Part shown: positions 12,057 to 23,959 of the stretch, in pieces
How positions within the stretch are numbered: the first letter of the stretch is position 1
How the letters are laid out: the number at the start of each line of letters is the position of its first letter
Assembly (NCBI RefSeq): GCF_011075055.1
Contig: NC_058151.1
Location: forward strand, 5,226,251-5,290,250
Length of the DNA stretch: 64,000 bases
Direction: 5' to 3'
DNA from: Mangifera indica
Taxonomy: Eukaryota > Streptophyta > Magnoliopsida > Sapindales > Anacardiaceae
Program-made: the position numbers and the translations under genes
Notes under the pieces: generated by a model
The model's database searches: none
What the model was told of the DNA's origin: nothing
Seen by the model: the letters and a program-made list of their open reading frames with translations, nothing else

Positions 12057-14330
12057 AGAATCAAAGGATATATTATATAAGAAAGTCTTTCTGATGTTGA
12101 CTCTGGTTGACACTACTGTAGGTGAGGTCGGTCAATACACTACATATGAAGATTGCTAGAAGGTAATCGATCATTGTTCTTCTTGTGTCATATTTTAGCC
12201 TGTCTCTTAAGAATTTTCTTTGGAAATATTGTATCTCAATTCCAAACATGTGCTTAGTGTACTCAGTTTCATCCTAATGAGATACATTTAACATTGTTGA
12301 ATAGGTGAGTAATTTGAGCAAGTTTTCTTCAGTATATCTATGCCTTTTTCTTGCTATCACTCTTTCTACATGTTATGCTATTCAAATTAATTACCATGTT
12401 TATGGAAGACCTTTACTGCACAAATAAACATTCATCCTGCAGTGTCTCAAGTATTTGGTGGCATATATGCTCAACCAGTTTGAATAAATGATTGCTATAT
12501 GAACTTGATTCTGGCATTATTTTTTCTATTCTTCATGCTATTTTAAGATTTTAATTTGTAGGCCATAAAAGTAGCCTTCTTCTTCTTGCACTTTGTGTGT
12601 CTGTATGCTACTAAAGTTTAGGTATCATATTTCTATGCATGAGACATGTGGCATCTGGGGAAAAAACGATTCTAAAACTTGTATATTCCAATTTGATTGC
12701 CTTGGCTTCGTTGTGATCTTCTTCATATTGATTTTGGTTTTAAATAACCAACTCCTATACTGCTTGGCTTTTTTATGGAAGATTTTCCAATAGTACCTCG
12801 TTCTTTTGTGAGATTTCTTTTCATGCCACTCTGCTTCACTGTCCATATTATAATTTCCTTTGTATTACGTAAAGAATAGTGGGATGCCTCCTGGGCGTTG
12901 TGCTGGGTTTTCCATCTGTTTTCATAAGAAGTGTGCTTTGCTGTTTGGGATGCTGTAGATATGGAAACGAAAGGTTAGCTTTTTCTTCTACATGCTTTGT
13001 TGAGTAAATCTGGGTTGTGCTAGTTGTGTTTCTTCTTACAGAAGAGATTTGCTTTTCAATGAGTTCATTGCTAGTCATATCTGTAACTTGATTTATCTAA
13101 AGTGATGAATCAATGTGCATCTTCTTTTGGACGTAGGAGCCAAGGAAAGATATATCAACAAAAGGCAAGTAACCTTTATGTGGGTTTCTGCCATCTGCTG
13201 TCAAAATTCCTCCAAGCATGACCACTGATGGTGGTAGGTGACCACTAAATCTGATCGAAAGCTTTAGGAATCTTACACTGAATTGGATGTGCGAAATTCT
13301 GTTTTATCAGAGGTTTGTTGTACGGTATTGGAATCTTTTAGTTCTGCATTTCTATTTGCCCAATCCTTAATTTGTGAAATCAACAGAAACTTTCAGATGG
13401 TGAAGCCGTGTGCATGAAATAATCTGTGCTTGGTTTATGGGAAAGATAGATTAAACATATATGGGGGAATGATGGAGATTAATGATCCCTAAATTGCATT
13501 GGATGATATGTATTCTCTCATTCTCAGCAAACTTGATGAATGGAAGGGCATAATACCGGTTTGTCACATTTCTTTATAATTGCCACAAGATCTCGTTCTT
13601 TTTGTGTACATATTGATGTATAGTTTGTGAATTTTATTCTTTTGTGAAAGTTACCTGCTATTAGTCATGGTTCCTGTTTCTATTACCATAATTTATTGAA
13701 TTCTCAATTTTACAGGTTGTGTTCTTCATTGATTTTCTTGCCTTGGAAGTCACTTCCATTTGCCAAAAGTAGAGTGTAGAGATATTTTGAAGTGATATAT
13801 ACAACATTTCTACTTATTAAAAAACAAATCAAATATAATTGATTAGAGGTGAGGAGAGATTTTTCAAACTTAGCTAAAAAAATAAACTAAATCAAATTAA
13901 ACTATTTTAGAGTTTGATTCAAATCAAATTGAATTAAAAAAATATTGTTTGGTCTTATTTGGAGTATGGTTTAAATCATAAGTTTCAATATTTTATTATA
14001 CATAATACATATTTTACAATATGATATAGATGAAAAATTATATGTTTCATAAAATGTATTGAATTAATACGATACAATAAATATATTTTATAATATAATA
14101 CATATTATTGATACAGATAAATATATTTTTTTGAATAAAATGATAGTGTAGTATGGGTGTTTGTGAAGAATTTTTAAATATTAAAAGTATTTATGATATT
14201 TTTTAAAATAAAGACATGTTAATTATAATGTTTTATTATTTTATTTTTAAAAAAAATATATTATATAATACGGTACATGATATAAAAAATTAAATTTTAA
14301 TATATGATTTGATTATCATAGGTTAAATTT

Positions 14331-14338
<8 letters not shown>
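12057..14338. other. 3' flank of the FYVE gene
   Basis: The first part is presumably 3'UTR; AATAAA-type signals lie near 12424 and 12482. From there to about 13800 the sequence is less AT-rich than typical intergenic DNA but has no convincing frame. After 13800 it becomes very AT-rich. Confidence 0.4.

Positions 14339-14372
<34 letters not shown>
14339..14372. repeat. TA dinucleotide microsatellite
   Basis: A run of about 17 TA units follows a short TG run. Confidence 0.9.
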
Positions 14373-14375
<3 letters not shown>

Positions 14376-14939
14376 AAATATGAATTATGATTTAATTTGA
14401 TTTAAAAATTATTCAAATATATTTTAAACTAAAAAATAGTGTTTACCGCTTAAATTGAATAATGTATACTCCTATGATTGATTATTTGAGTAGATAAAAA
14501 GAAATATTTTTTGGGAGAATGACCTGTGAATATTCCAAGCACGCCATTTTACCTGCTGGAAAAGTAGATTCATACGTACATGATTACCATGTAAAAGCCT
14601 GTAGCTTGGCTTTCGATGATATATATATATTATTATTTCCCTTTTTATTCACCTTTTTACACTTTGGAAGAAGAAAATTATTCAGCACATGTCTAGTCAG
14701 TGAGCCTATGTTTCACAGTTTAAGGTTAGATTGCTTTTAAGAGTAAATTCCATTTGAAGTGGTGAGGGGGCGTTTCAACGGTAAAAAGAGAAATTTTATA
14801 TATAAAAAATTATAAATTTAAGTTGTTTTCAATAATTTTAATAATTATGAGAGCAGTCATTGAATCATTTATTGTCTTACTTTGTGTTATTAGTTCGATT
14901 ATAATATAACGGTCCAGTTTGAATAAAGTTTTGTATTAT

Positions 14940-15840
14940 AAAAGAAAATTATATTTCCACTCAAAACTAAAAAATCTTCTTCACTCTTAATGTATAAGTT
15001 ACATTTTTTCACTTAAAATTTAATGGTATAAGGGTAAAATAATAATTTTAAGTCTTAAAAAATATTTTTTTTACAATCTCACCTAAATGTTTTGAATATG
15101 AAAATTTAGTTATTTTATAAGTTTAAAAACATGTAATTCAGTTCTTAAAACCCAAGTTATCATTTGATTAAAATCTCAGTATGAGTAATCTCATTACAAC
15201 GTAGAAGTTATAGTGAATGACAAGGTCATGTGATAGAGAGATGTGACAGAGATTAAAAAGAGATCGAGTTACGTCATAGAAGGAGATTGCAAGCATTTTG
15301 AGCATAAATGTTATGATAGAGGGTTTCAAGTGTTGATGAGTAACCAATGGTAAAGTCAACATTAAAAGGAGTGGGAAAGGGTGGCAAGAGGGATGAACTG
15401 CCAAAAGCTGCAATTGACGTTAAATTGAGCTGGAAAAAGGGAGACAGTCATGTGGGATGGGTTATTAGAGGTTTTGTTAATGTAAAATGAGTTAGAAATG
15501 ACAATATTTAATCGAAAATGAGCTAAAGATGTCAAGATTGGCATTAGGAGTAGGTGTGGATGTGAAATCAATGTTGGAAATGAGTCGACGAAAGTGAGAA
15601 TAGCAACTAGGGTTTGGTAGCCTCCAAAAGAAGAAGAGGGTGAGAGTGCTAGGAAAGAAGAAGAAGAAGGCCCAATGTTATTTTCATATTTAAAGGGAGT
15701 TTTTAATTTTTGGTTAAATGTGGATTATATAATAATTTTGAAAAGTGAAATAAATAATATTGTAATTTAACTTTCTAACATTATATAAGGGTCTTTTCTG
15801 TTATCAAATTATGATTTTGGGTGGAAGAGTATGATTTTAT
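14940..15840. mobile_element. Possible decayed inverted-repeat element
   Basis: The left side reads 'aaaattatatttccactcaa' and the right side, reversed, 'aaaatcatactcttccaccc'. These are imperfect inverted ends around a GC-richer, purine-rich core (15360-15670). The design resembles the MULE-like family, but the ends differ and no target duplication could be found. Confidence 0.3.
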
Positions 15841-16299
15841 GCTATCAATGAATGAAATATTTACATAAACGTAATATTATATATATATATTTTTAAGTAC
15901 ACACTTATATGTGTTATAACGTAATTATGTATTGTTTTATCTTTAATTTAAAATCATCATTTATATGATGATATAAATCAAATATATATCTATTTATCTA
16001 ATTTTTGGTTAAATATTAAGTAATTTTTAAAAATATTAAAAATTAATTCATTGTATCTTAAAAATTGCAAATAAAAATAATAAATCGTTTTTAAGTTTAT
16101 TTAAAGTGTTAAAATTTCAAAAATATCTCCATTTAATTTTATAAAGTTAATTTTTAATTTATTTTTGTATATAAATAAAACCTCTTTTAGTCTTTTTACA
16201 ATTTCCTAACCAAGCAAAGCTCATTTAGAATAACTTCACATATAGACTACTTTTAATTTCGAAATATAATGTTGATACCCTTCTCAATAAATAGTAAAA

Positions 16300-16455
16300 C
16301 AATAAATTATGTATACATATTTTTTAATATACAATTAAATATATTAATAATATATTATCATATAATTAAATAATTTTAAATTAAAAATAAAATAAGACAT
16401 AATCATATGAAAATATATTATTTATATATTGAATTATATATTCAAACGAATTTAT
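16300..16455. mobile_element. Foldback MITE (second family)
   Basis: AT-rich inverted halves centred on 'tcatataattaaataatttt' and its partner 'ataagacataatcatatga', with 'atgtatac' and 'tatacata' near the ends. Old and degenerate. Confidence 0.4.
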
Positions 16456-16613
16456 ATACATAACATTGCTTATTTAAAAAAATGGGTCACAAATCATAGG
16501 AATTGAAAGCAGTGCTAATATTTAGAGCCGGCTTTAATCACAGGGGTAATGTAGTTTGTTGTAGAGCTGAAGAATGCGATGACTTGCCTTATAATAACAC
16601 ATTAGTATTAGCT

Positions 16614-16716
16614 TTAAATTTAAGACGTAGATTGAGTTCCAATCATATTTTATATTTGAAAGGCATTAAATTTAAGACGTAAATTGGGTTCCAATCATAT
16701 TTTATATTTGAAAGGC
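16614..16716. repeat. 52-bp tandem duplication next to MULE-like copy C
   Basis: Two near-identical copies (16614-16665 and 16666-16716), each starting 'ttaaatttaagacgta' and ending 'tatttgaaaggc'. The second copy runs straight into the left end of element C. Confidence 0.85.
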
Positions 16717-17414
16717 CGAAGGACCATTTGCAATCTAAGTTTCTAGTAAAATAATATACCTGTAACAAATGAAAAATTTAAATACTCACTCACGTTTTAG
16801 TTTATTAAGATACACTCATAAATTTTTTATTTGAATTAAATGGTAAAATCATTATTTTATCAGTAATATTAAAATAATTAAGATTATATCTCATTTTTCC
16901 TATTAATTAAAAAACTAACAATTTTATCCTATAATTAAATTTTAGAAAATTCACTTTTTTCTCTTAGAATACCAAATCTGAAATTCAGCCAGAGTCGTCA
17001 TCGTTTAGAGGATAACCTTTGGACAACAAGCATTATTCAATGAAAAGATGAGTAGCATTGTTTAGATTTAAAATACAATTAAGTTCACATATTTTATCTT
17101 AAATTTAATAAATCAAAAAATTATTTAGGTAAATTAACGTTGTTTAAATTTCAATTTTTATATAAATGGTAATTTTATACACTAAATTACATAATTAAAC
17201 AATATACATTTTAGTTTAAATTATATTATTTTTTAAGGTATTTTTGTTATTATATTAAAAAAGGATAAATCAATAATTTTTTCATAAAACTAACAAAAAA
17301 AAAAAAAAAACACTAACAAATTAGATGATAAGTGGATATATTTGGATTTTTGAAAATTAACGGATGATATTTTGTCAATGAACTAAACCTTGAGTGGGAA
17401 TAAGTCTTTTGGCC
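16714..17414. mobile_element. MULE-like inverted-repeat element, copy C
   Basis: The left end is GGCCGAAGGACCATTTGCAA and the right end GAGTGGGAATAAGTCTTTTG + GCC. The arms are AT-rich; the short core (about 16970-17060) has 'gtcgtcatcgtttagag'. I could not match a 9-bp target duplication here; the left flank is the 52-bp tandem duplication. Confidence 0.6.
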
Positions 17415-17945
17415 AAAATTAAATTTTAAAATCTAAAATAGATATTAATGATGACTAGAATCAAATCAAGTTAGTGCGATTCCAATAAAAATTGTATTAG
17501 AATAGTGTGATTCAATCAAATACATATAATTTTCGTATAATTTTTATTGAAATCACAACGGCCATATCTCTACAATTTTAGTTGGACTAACACCATTTTT
17601 GTGTGGTTATGACACAATTTTAACCCTAATTACAATTATAATAAGTATAATTACAAATTTAGGACTGTTTGAAGTGAGAGCTAGGATTTTTATTCAAGAG
17701 CTCTAAGTGATAAATATTAAAGTTAGTGAGAGAAAATATAATTTATTTATTATTTAATATTGTAAATAATATTAAACATATAATATTTTTATATTTTATA
17801 AACTCAACAAAAATATTTTTGTTTGTTAAAATTATTACGTGATTTTTTATTTGAAATTAAAAAAATATTATTCTTTAACTTCAAGGTTAGAAATTTATGG
17901 TTTTGACAGTAGAAATAATGGTTCTCCCTTCTAAATACAATTAAA

Positions 17946-18080
17946 GTATGAATAAAATTATATGTACTTATTTTAAATATACAAATAAATATATAGTTAT
18001 ATGTGTCGATTATATTATTTTAAATTAAAAATAAAATAATACATAATTATATTGTAACATATATAAGTATGTATCCATTT
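17946..18080. mobile_element. Foldback MITE (second family)
   Basis: Inverted AT-rich halves: 'tatgtacttattttaaatat' on the left and 'tatataagtatgtatccatt' on the right, with 'ttttaaattaaaaataaaat' in the middle as in the other copies. Confidence 0.4.
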
Positions 18081-18115
18081 ATATTGTAAAATAGATGAAT
18101 ATAAAATTACTTTTA

Positions 18116-18948
18116 GGGAAAAAGACTATTTCTCACCTAAATTTTAGCTAATTCTCAAACCTATACCCATGGGAGATGAAAAACCCCTTCTTCCACCCTG
18201 GCCAAACTGCTATCCAAAATTTCAGTTAGAGACAGGGGTAAAATCATCATTTTACCAATAAACTTTGAAATTTTAAAATTTTATCATTCCCCCCTCTAGC
18301 TTTTAAAAATGAACACTTCAACCCATCCTTAAAGTTTGATAAGTTTAGATTTCACCCTTAGAGTTTGCTTTCTTCTCCGGCCACCACTGACGGTCGACGT
18401 ATTCCATCGATCTCTCATCTCTGATTGTAAAGGGCAACCCTTTGTCGTCAAGTCTGGATGACTAGACAAGCGACGAAGGACGACGAAGCGTCATGCTTCG
18501 TCATCTGGGTGGTGCGATGAAGAAATCTCTATCTCTTCATCGCACCACCGTTTTCGTATTAGGAGAAAAAGGAGACCGGAGACGATACCAGAGACGACAT
18601 CGAAAGATGAAGTTGAAGAATGGGGGTGAAACTGCTATTTTTGAAAGTTATGGGGGGTGACTGAGTTTTAAAAAATATGAAAACCCTAGGTTTGAGGGTG
18701 AAAATATTACTTTTCAAAGTTTAAAAATTTTAGGTAAATGTGAAATGTTAATTTCTAAAACCTGGGGGGCGAGGAGTAATAAACTTTATAACTTTTTAAT
18801 ATAAACAATAAAATAACTATTTTACCCCTTCCTTTAATAGAAAAAATTAACAGAAGTTTAGTTATGGGTGGGAGAAGGGGTTTTTCATCTTCCGTAGGTG
18901 TAGGTTTGAGAATGACCCAAAATTTGGATAGGAAATAGTCATTTTCCC
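18116..18948. mobile_element. MULE-like inverted-repeat element, copy D
   Basis: The left end is GGGAAAAAGACTATTTCTCA and the right end GGAAATAGTCATTTTCCC. The 9-bp target duplication is ttactttta (18107-18115) and ttgctttta (18949-18957), 8 of 9 equal. Arms of roughly 250 bp surround a GC-rich core. The core contains a perfect 16-bp hairpin (18507-18522 with 18533-18548) and an 8-bp one (18481-18488 with 18494-18501). No coding capacity. The GGGAAAA end differs from the usual GGCCAAA. Confidence 0.75.
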
Positions 18949-18958
18949 TTGCTTTTAA

Positions 18959-19807
18959 GGCCAAACGACTATTTCCCACCCAAACTATACTGAATTCTCA
19001 AAGTTCCCCCCATTATCTATGAAAATATCGTTTTCCCACCTATGAGCAGTTAAAATTAACAGTAGTAAGGGTAAAACCGTCATTTTATATTTAATAATAA
19101 AAATAAACTTAAATATGATTTCATTTCCCCTCTCCAAAATTTAAAAACTAACTTTTCTCCCTTAAGCCAAGTTTGAAAAGGTTGCATTCCCCCCCTAGGG
19201 TTTAGGTTCCAAATCCCTTCACTTTCTTCGGTGCCATCGTCGGCCGTCTCTCCCTCCCGAAGGTTTCTCTTCCACCGATGACCCTCTTAAACTCCACCCC
19301 AACCCATTCAACATCGAGAGACGATGTCTAGGAAGAGAAATCATCTTTCCAAACGAAGACGAGACGACTTATTGTCCTCTGGGAAGACGAGTCATCTTCA
19401 TCTGAGAAGACGAAGACGAGATCGATTGATCTCGTCTTCATCGTTTGGGAAGACGATTCCTCTTCCCAGACGTCGTCTCTCGGTATCGGATGAGTTGGGG
19501 TGGAGTTGAGGGGGGCCGTTGGTGGACAAGAAACCGTTGGGAGGGAGAGACGACCGACGATGGCGTCGGAGAAAGTTAAGGGGTTTGAAAACTAAACTCT
19601 AGGGGGGGGAAATGTGATCTTTTCAAACTTAGCTTAGGGAAAAAATGTTAGTTTTTAAACTTTTAGGGGGGAAAATGAAATGAAATTTTCAAGGGTTAGG
19701 GTTCCGTTAAATTTAACCGACCATGGGTGGGTAAACGATATTTCCATAGTTAATGAGGAGAACTTTGACGTTTCATCATAGTTTGGGTGGGAAATAGTAC
19801 TTTGGCC
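18959..19807. mobile_element. MULE-like inverted-repeat element, copy E
   Basis: The left end is GGCCAAACGACTATTTCCCA and the right end GGGAAATAGTACTTTGGCC. The 9-bp flanks are tgcttttaa (18950-18958) and tacttttaa (19808-19816). It directly follows copy D, and its left duplication overlaps D's right one. The core holds CGAAGACGAGA-type repeats and a perfect 12-bp hairpin (19412-19423 with 19428-19439). The 61-residue open frame at 19324 is a product of that repeat, not a gene. Confidence 0.8.
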
Positions 19808-20860
19808 TACTTTTAAAGCGTAACTTGAAATTGCAATACATACATTGAATCATGTGACAATGACTAAATACCTTCTCTTATGATGGGTCTACCTTTTTAT
19901 TCATTTTACTCATTCCCTTTTTTTTGGCAAATCATTAATTTCACTTATATATATAAAATAATAAAAAATTAAAATTAATAAATTCTGGGATGTGGTTGTA
20001 TATTACACCCACTTCTACTATTTTTATTTATTGGAGGATTTATTGGTTTTTTTGAAGCTATAAATATTCAACTGCTAATATTGACAAATTCCACTAACCA
20101 ATATTAGAAACAAAATCCAAACTGATTTTTCTTCTCATTAATTGGAATTTATAACTGAAATAACCAAAAAATAATAATAATAACAGTAATAATTAAATAA
20201 ATCATTTGTAATTTAAATTAAACAAAATATATTAATTTTTGAGCGATATTATTTGGTGCAATCTATTTATTTGAATTAAAATTTAATAATAAATTTACAT
20301 AAAAGTAGCTACATTTATTTTTAAATTTAAATAATGTAAATATAATATCAAAATATTTATTTTTCTTTTAATATTTTCATATTTTAGACGTTTATTTTTT
20401 TAAATGTTTAGATGAATGTTAACACTCTATTGGATAGAATTATTCAATAGATATTAATTGCTTTTATTTTTCTTATTGCATATATAATTACTAATTTGCC
20501 CCTGTTTCCTGTCCTCAAATTAAATAAATTAAAACTTTTGTTTTTTTTGTTTTAGTCTTCAAATTGAACAAGGTTAGTATTTTAATAGCTGAATTGTACA
20601 AATTAAAACTTCTGTCCTTTTTGAAATATTATAAAAACATTGTACCTAAAGTGGTCATATTCCTAAATAATAAAAAATTATTATGTTTAGATAAAGCAGT
20701 CTTACGAAAATTATAATTGACAAATAAATAAAAAATATATTTTAATTTTAAATTGTTTATATTATACAAATAAAAATAATATAAAAAAGGTATTATATTT
20801 TTTTAATAGAAATTAAAAAAGAAAAAGAAAATCCATCTAAGCAAGAGAAAGCCAACATGG
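19808..20860. other. AT-rich spacer upstream of the villin gene
   Basis: Very AT-rich, with no supported gene or element ends. Confidence 0.4.
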
Positions 20861-20920
20861 CCGGTGCCGTTGTCACCGGATCTTTTATAGCCTTGATAAC
20901 GACTTTTTTGGTCTATAAAA
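20861..20920 (+). promoter_or_regulatory. Villin core promoter: TATA box and upstream palindrome
   Basis: TATAAAA is at 20914-20920, followed by a CT-rich 5' leader from about 20945, a typical plant layout. Upstream, CCGGTG (20861-20866) and CACCGG (20874-20879) form an inverted repeat with a 7-bp gap about 35 bp before the TATA box, in otherwise AT-rich DNA. It could be a protein-binding site; that is a guess. Confidence 0.5.
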
Positions 20921-21181
20921 TTTCTTTTCTTTTATTTCTGTAATTTTCTCTCTCTTTATTTCTTCTTCGTCGTCAAACCAGCCATCATAATTCCATCTCT
21001 CTGAAAGGCCAGGCCTCACTCGAAAAAGTTTGAGAGAGAAACTCGCATCACCACTTCAATTATTTACTTTTCTTTAATTTTTTTTTTTTTACTAATTCGC
21101 TTTATTATTGCCAGTTCTCTTTCGACGAGTTTCCTCCATAATCCATCATCACTCTCACGCACGTAGAGATCTCACTCTCAG

Positions 21182-23868
21182 GTTCATCTCTTTCTTTGTT
21201 TTCTTTTGATCGTTATTTTAATTACATCCTTCGTCTTATTGCTTTGATCAGGTTCTTCGCTCCTCAATTTCGTTACGATTTGTCTAGATCGTTTTCTTTT
21301 TCGTCTTGTTTTAGTTGCTGTTTGTTGATCTGCTTGTTTTTAATCTTGTTTTGATTTTAGTATCTTATGCTTTGTATTTATTCTATCATCTGTTTGATCT
21401 GCTTATCTCGTATTATTTGATGTGAAGTTTTGGTTCTTTCTTGTTGTACTTTTGTTACTTGATCATTTTGATTCTATTGTTCCTTTCTTGTTTTCTTTTT
21501 TCATCTCTGTGTTTTGCAAAGATTGGGATGATTTAATTATGCAAAATATTACTGGAAAGAGATGTGTAAACGAAGTAGAACTTATGAGAGTATTGAAAGG
21601 GTCTTATGTTTTTCATCTGCTCCCGATCAGCATGTCCTTTGATCGCCTAATCAATGAGGCTGGTGCTTAATAATGCTGTTGTCTATCATAGTGGAAAGTT
21701 TAAGAAAGTGAATGCTCTGGGTGGATTGCTCGTGAAACGTTGGACAAATGACTTATCGAGGATGTAATTTTAAGTTTTTGCATTGCTTGCATGTGGAAAT
21801 GTAACTTGGGGAGCTATCATTACATAAATCGGGCAACTTTGGGATGCTGCATGGATGGTTTTTGTTATATGATGTGGAAATGCCATGAAGCCTAGTGGAA
21901 TAAGATATCTTTGCAATATCAGTATAGGTTGGATCTCTATACTTGTATATAAACAAAAAGTTGATAACTGTTTGCAAAGAGAAAAAAAATGCTTATTGAA
22001 GTCTATTTACCAAGATTTTCTGGTGGAGAAGGGAAGGAAATCTGAATTTATTTAAGTTGATGCATTTGTCTAGAAAGTAGAAGCTTCTGGTTCTAGAGAC
22101 ATGCAGCATCGGAAACTTCGGGTTGGTGCCATCTTGTGGAAACCTTGTCATTAGATCATTTGTCTATGGATCTAATATTACCTAGATTGGTTATGTATTG
22201 ATCCTTTTGGGATGATTATTCAATAGCTGGTTTTGGACTACTACGTATTCGAAATGCAGGGTTGTAGTAGCAATGCTTTTGTTTTGTCGAAGGGTTCCAA
22301 ATTATCGAGCTGGTCCTGTGTTGTTGAATGTTGGTCGTGCATCTGTGAAGTTTTGAAATTATTTTGTCTCTTACTGAAATGAAAAGAAAAGTTTATGTTA
22401 GTTTGAGAATTTTTTATTCTGTATGGCATGCAATGGTTTTGGGGGATTTCCCTTTTACTCATGTTCATGCTGATTGAACAAAGTATGAAAGCAAAGATAT
22501 GATGTGGTCCATTCTTGATTTTGCTATAAGAGAACTCAAAATTGAGCATGATGGACATCCTTAATTTTTTGGAATAGTTTTCTGACGTATATTAATTCAT
22601 GATAGAATTTGACTATTTTTGCTTGACTTGCTATTAAGAGGATGCATTCATGCTGGTCTAGCTTGGGTACTAGAGCTCTGGATAACAAACCTGATAAAGG
22701 TTTGAGTAAATAAAGTGAGTTAGATTGTGTTCAAGGGACAAATGCCAAACATAAAGCTACCTGTTGGTCTACAAGCTCATGCATGTGTCCAGTCTAGCAG
22801 GCATGCAAGTTGAGGAAGTCTTCTATAAATAAGGCATATTTAAACATATTTAAAAAAAAAAATTTAATAATAGAATCTGTAACCTACAAAATTTAACACA
22901 ATTTTTGGCATTTCTTCTATCTTGGCCTTGAAGTTAGTTATATTGCTTTTCCGATTGCAAGAAAGTTTTTGGTGCTTTATTTTTTTTGTGAGAATGTCAA
23001 ATCTGTGATACCCTTAGGCAAATCCTACATCGATAAAGCACGGGAGAGATGTTGAGTTTGTCTGTACTCTATCTATGTATCCCACATCGGTTAGTGGTGG
23101 GAGAATTTGATTGGTTAAATAGTTTGTGAGCTCCTTAAGCTATTAAGACGCGTTTTGGGTTGCAAAGCCCAGAAGCAAAACCATTATGGACTATGTGTCC
23201 AAAGTGGACAATATCTTGACAGTGAGTTGGGTTATTGGACTAGGGATATTACAAATGGTATCAGAGCGGTTCTGCGTGTCCTTTTGAATGATGGTGGGGT
23301 AAACCTCAGCGAGGACGCTGAGTCCCGTAAGGGGGGGTGTATGTGATACCCTTAGGGAAATCCCACATTGATAAAACACTGGAGAAATATTAAATCTGTC
23401 TGTACTCTGTCTATGTATTCCACATCGGTTAGTGGTGGGAGAATTTGACTGGTTAAATAGTCTGTGAGCTCCTTAAACTGTTAAGACGTGTTTTGTGTTG
23501 CAAAGCTCAGAAGCAAAACCATAATGGACTGTGCGTCCAAAGTGGATCATATCTTGACAGTGAGCTGAGTTATTAGACCAGAGATGTTACAAAATCTCGA
23601 TATGTTTGTCTTTGGCCTGATTATTTATTTAATTAACTGTCCATTAATTTTCTTCAATTGTGACTTCTGCTTATCTATGATACTGGAAAATGGAAAGGAA
23701 AATTTCAGCTTATGAAGTTGTCTATGTTGTTGATTCAATTATATGACATTTTAGACTTTGTCAATATTTTAGTCACAAGTGTTAGACAAGGCTACGAAGA
23801 TGAAGTGGTATTTATATCTTTGCATTTTCTTAATGCTTTTCTAATTTCTCATCATTTCTCTGATGCAG
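21182..23868 (+). other. Long intron in the villin 5'UTR
   Basis: The non-coding first exon probably ends at 21181 (CTCAG|GTTCAT). The acceptor before the coding start may be GATGCAG at 23868 or TGCTTAG at 23930. The intron is about 2.7 kb; it contains the TRIM at 23004-23591 and no other gene. Leader introns of this kind often raise expression in plants; here that is inference. Confidence 0.5.
23004..23591 (+). mobile_element. Complete TRIM retrotransposon in the villin 5'UTR intron
   Basis: Two 250-bp direct repeats (23004-23253 and 23342-23591), each TGTGATACCC...TTACA, flank an 88-bp middle. The primer-binding site TGGTATCAGAGC is at 23256-23267, and a G-rich polypurine tract (about 23328-23337) lies just before the second repeat. 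The 5-bp target duplication AAATC is perfect (22999-23003 and 23592-23596). There is no coding capacity, so this is a terminal-repeat retrotransposon in miniature. I count about 30 differences between the two repeats, so it is old. The PBS sits 2 bp after the first repeat, giving + orientation. Confidence 0.93.
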
Positions 23869-23959
23869 TGGACTCTGCTGCTTCTTCCTTTACAGCACGT
23901 ACTACAAGCCTTTATTCTTTTTGTGCTTAGAATAACAGTGAGAAGAAGAATTTTCCAGG

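Noticed and set aside
19324..19509. Arg-rich 61-residue open frame
   Set aside because: It lies in the repeat-rich core of MULE-like copy E, and its Arg/Ser runs come from CGAAGACGA repeats.
23004..23591. TRIM as a Cassandra element
   Set aside because: Cassandra LTRs contain a 5S rRNA-like domain; I see no such sequence in these LTRs.
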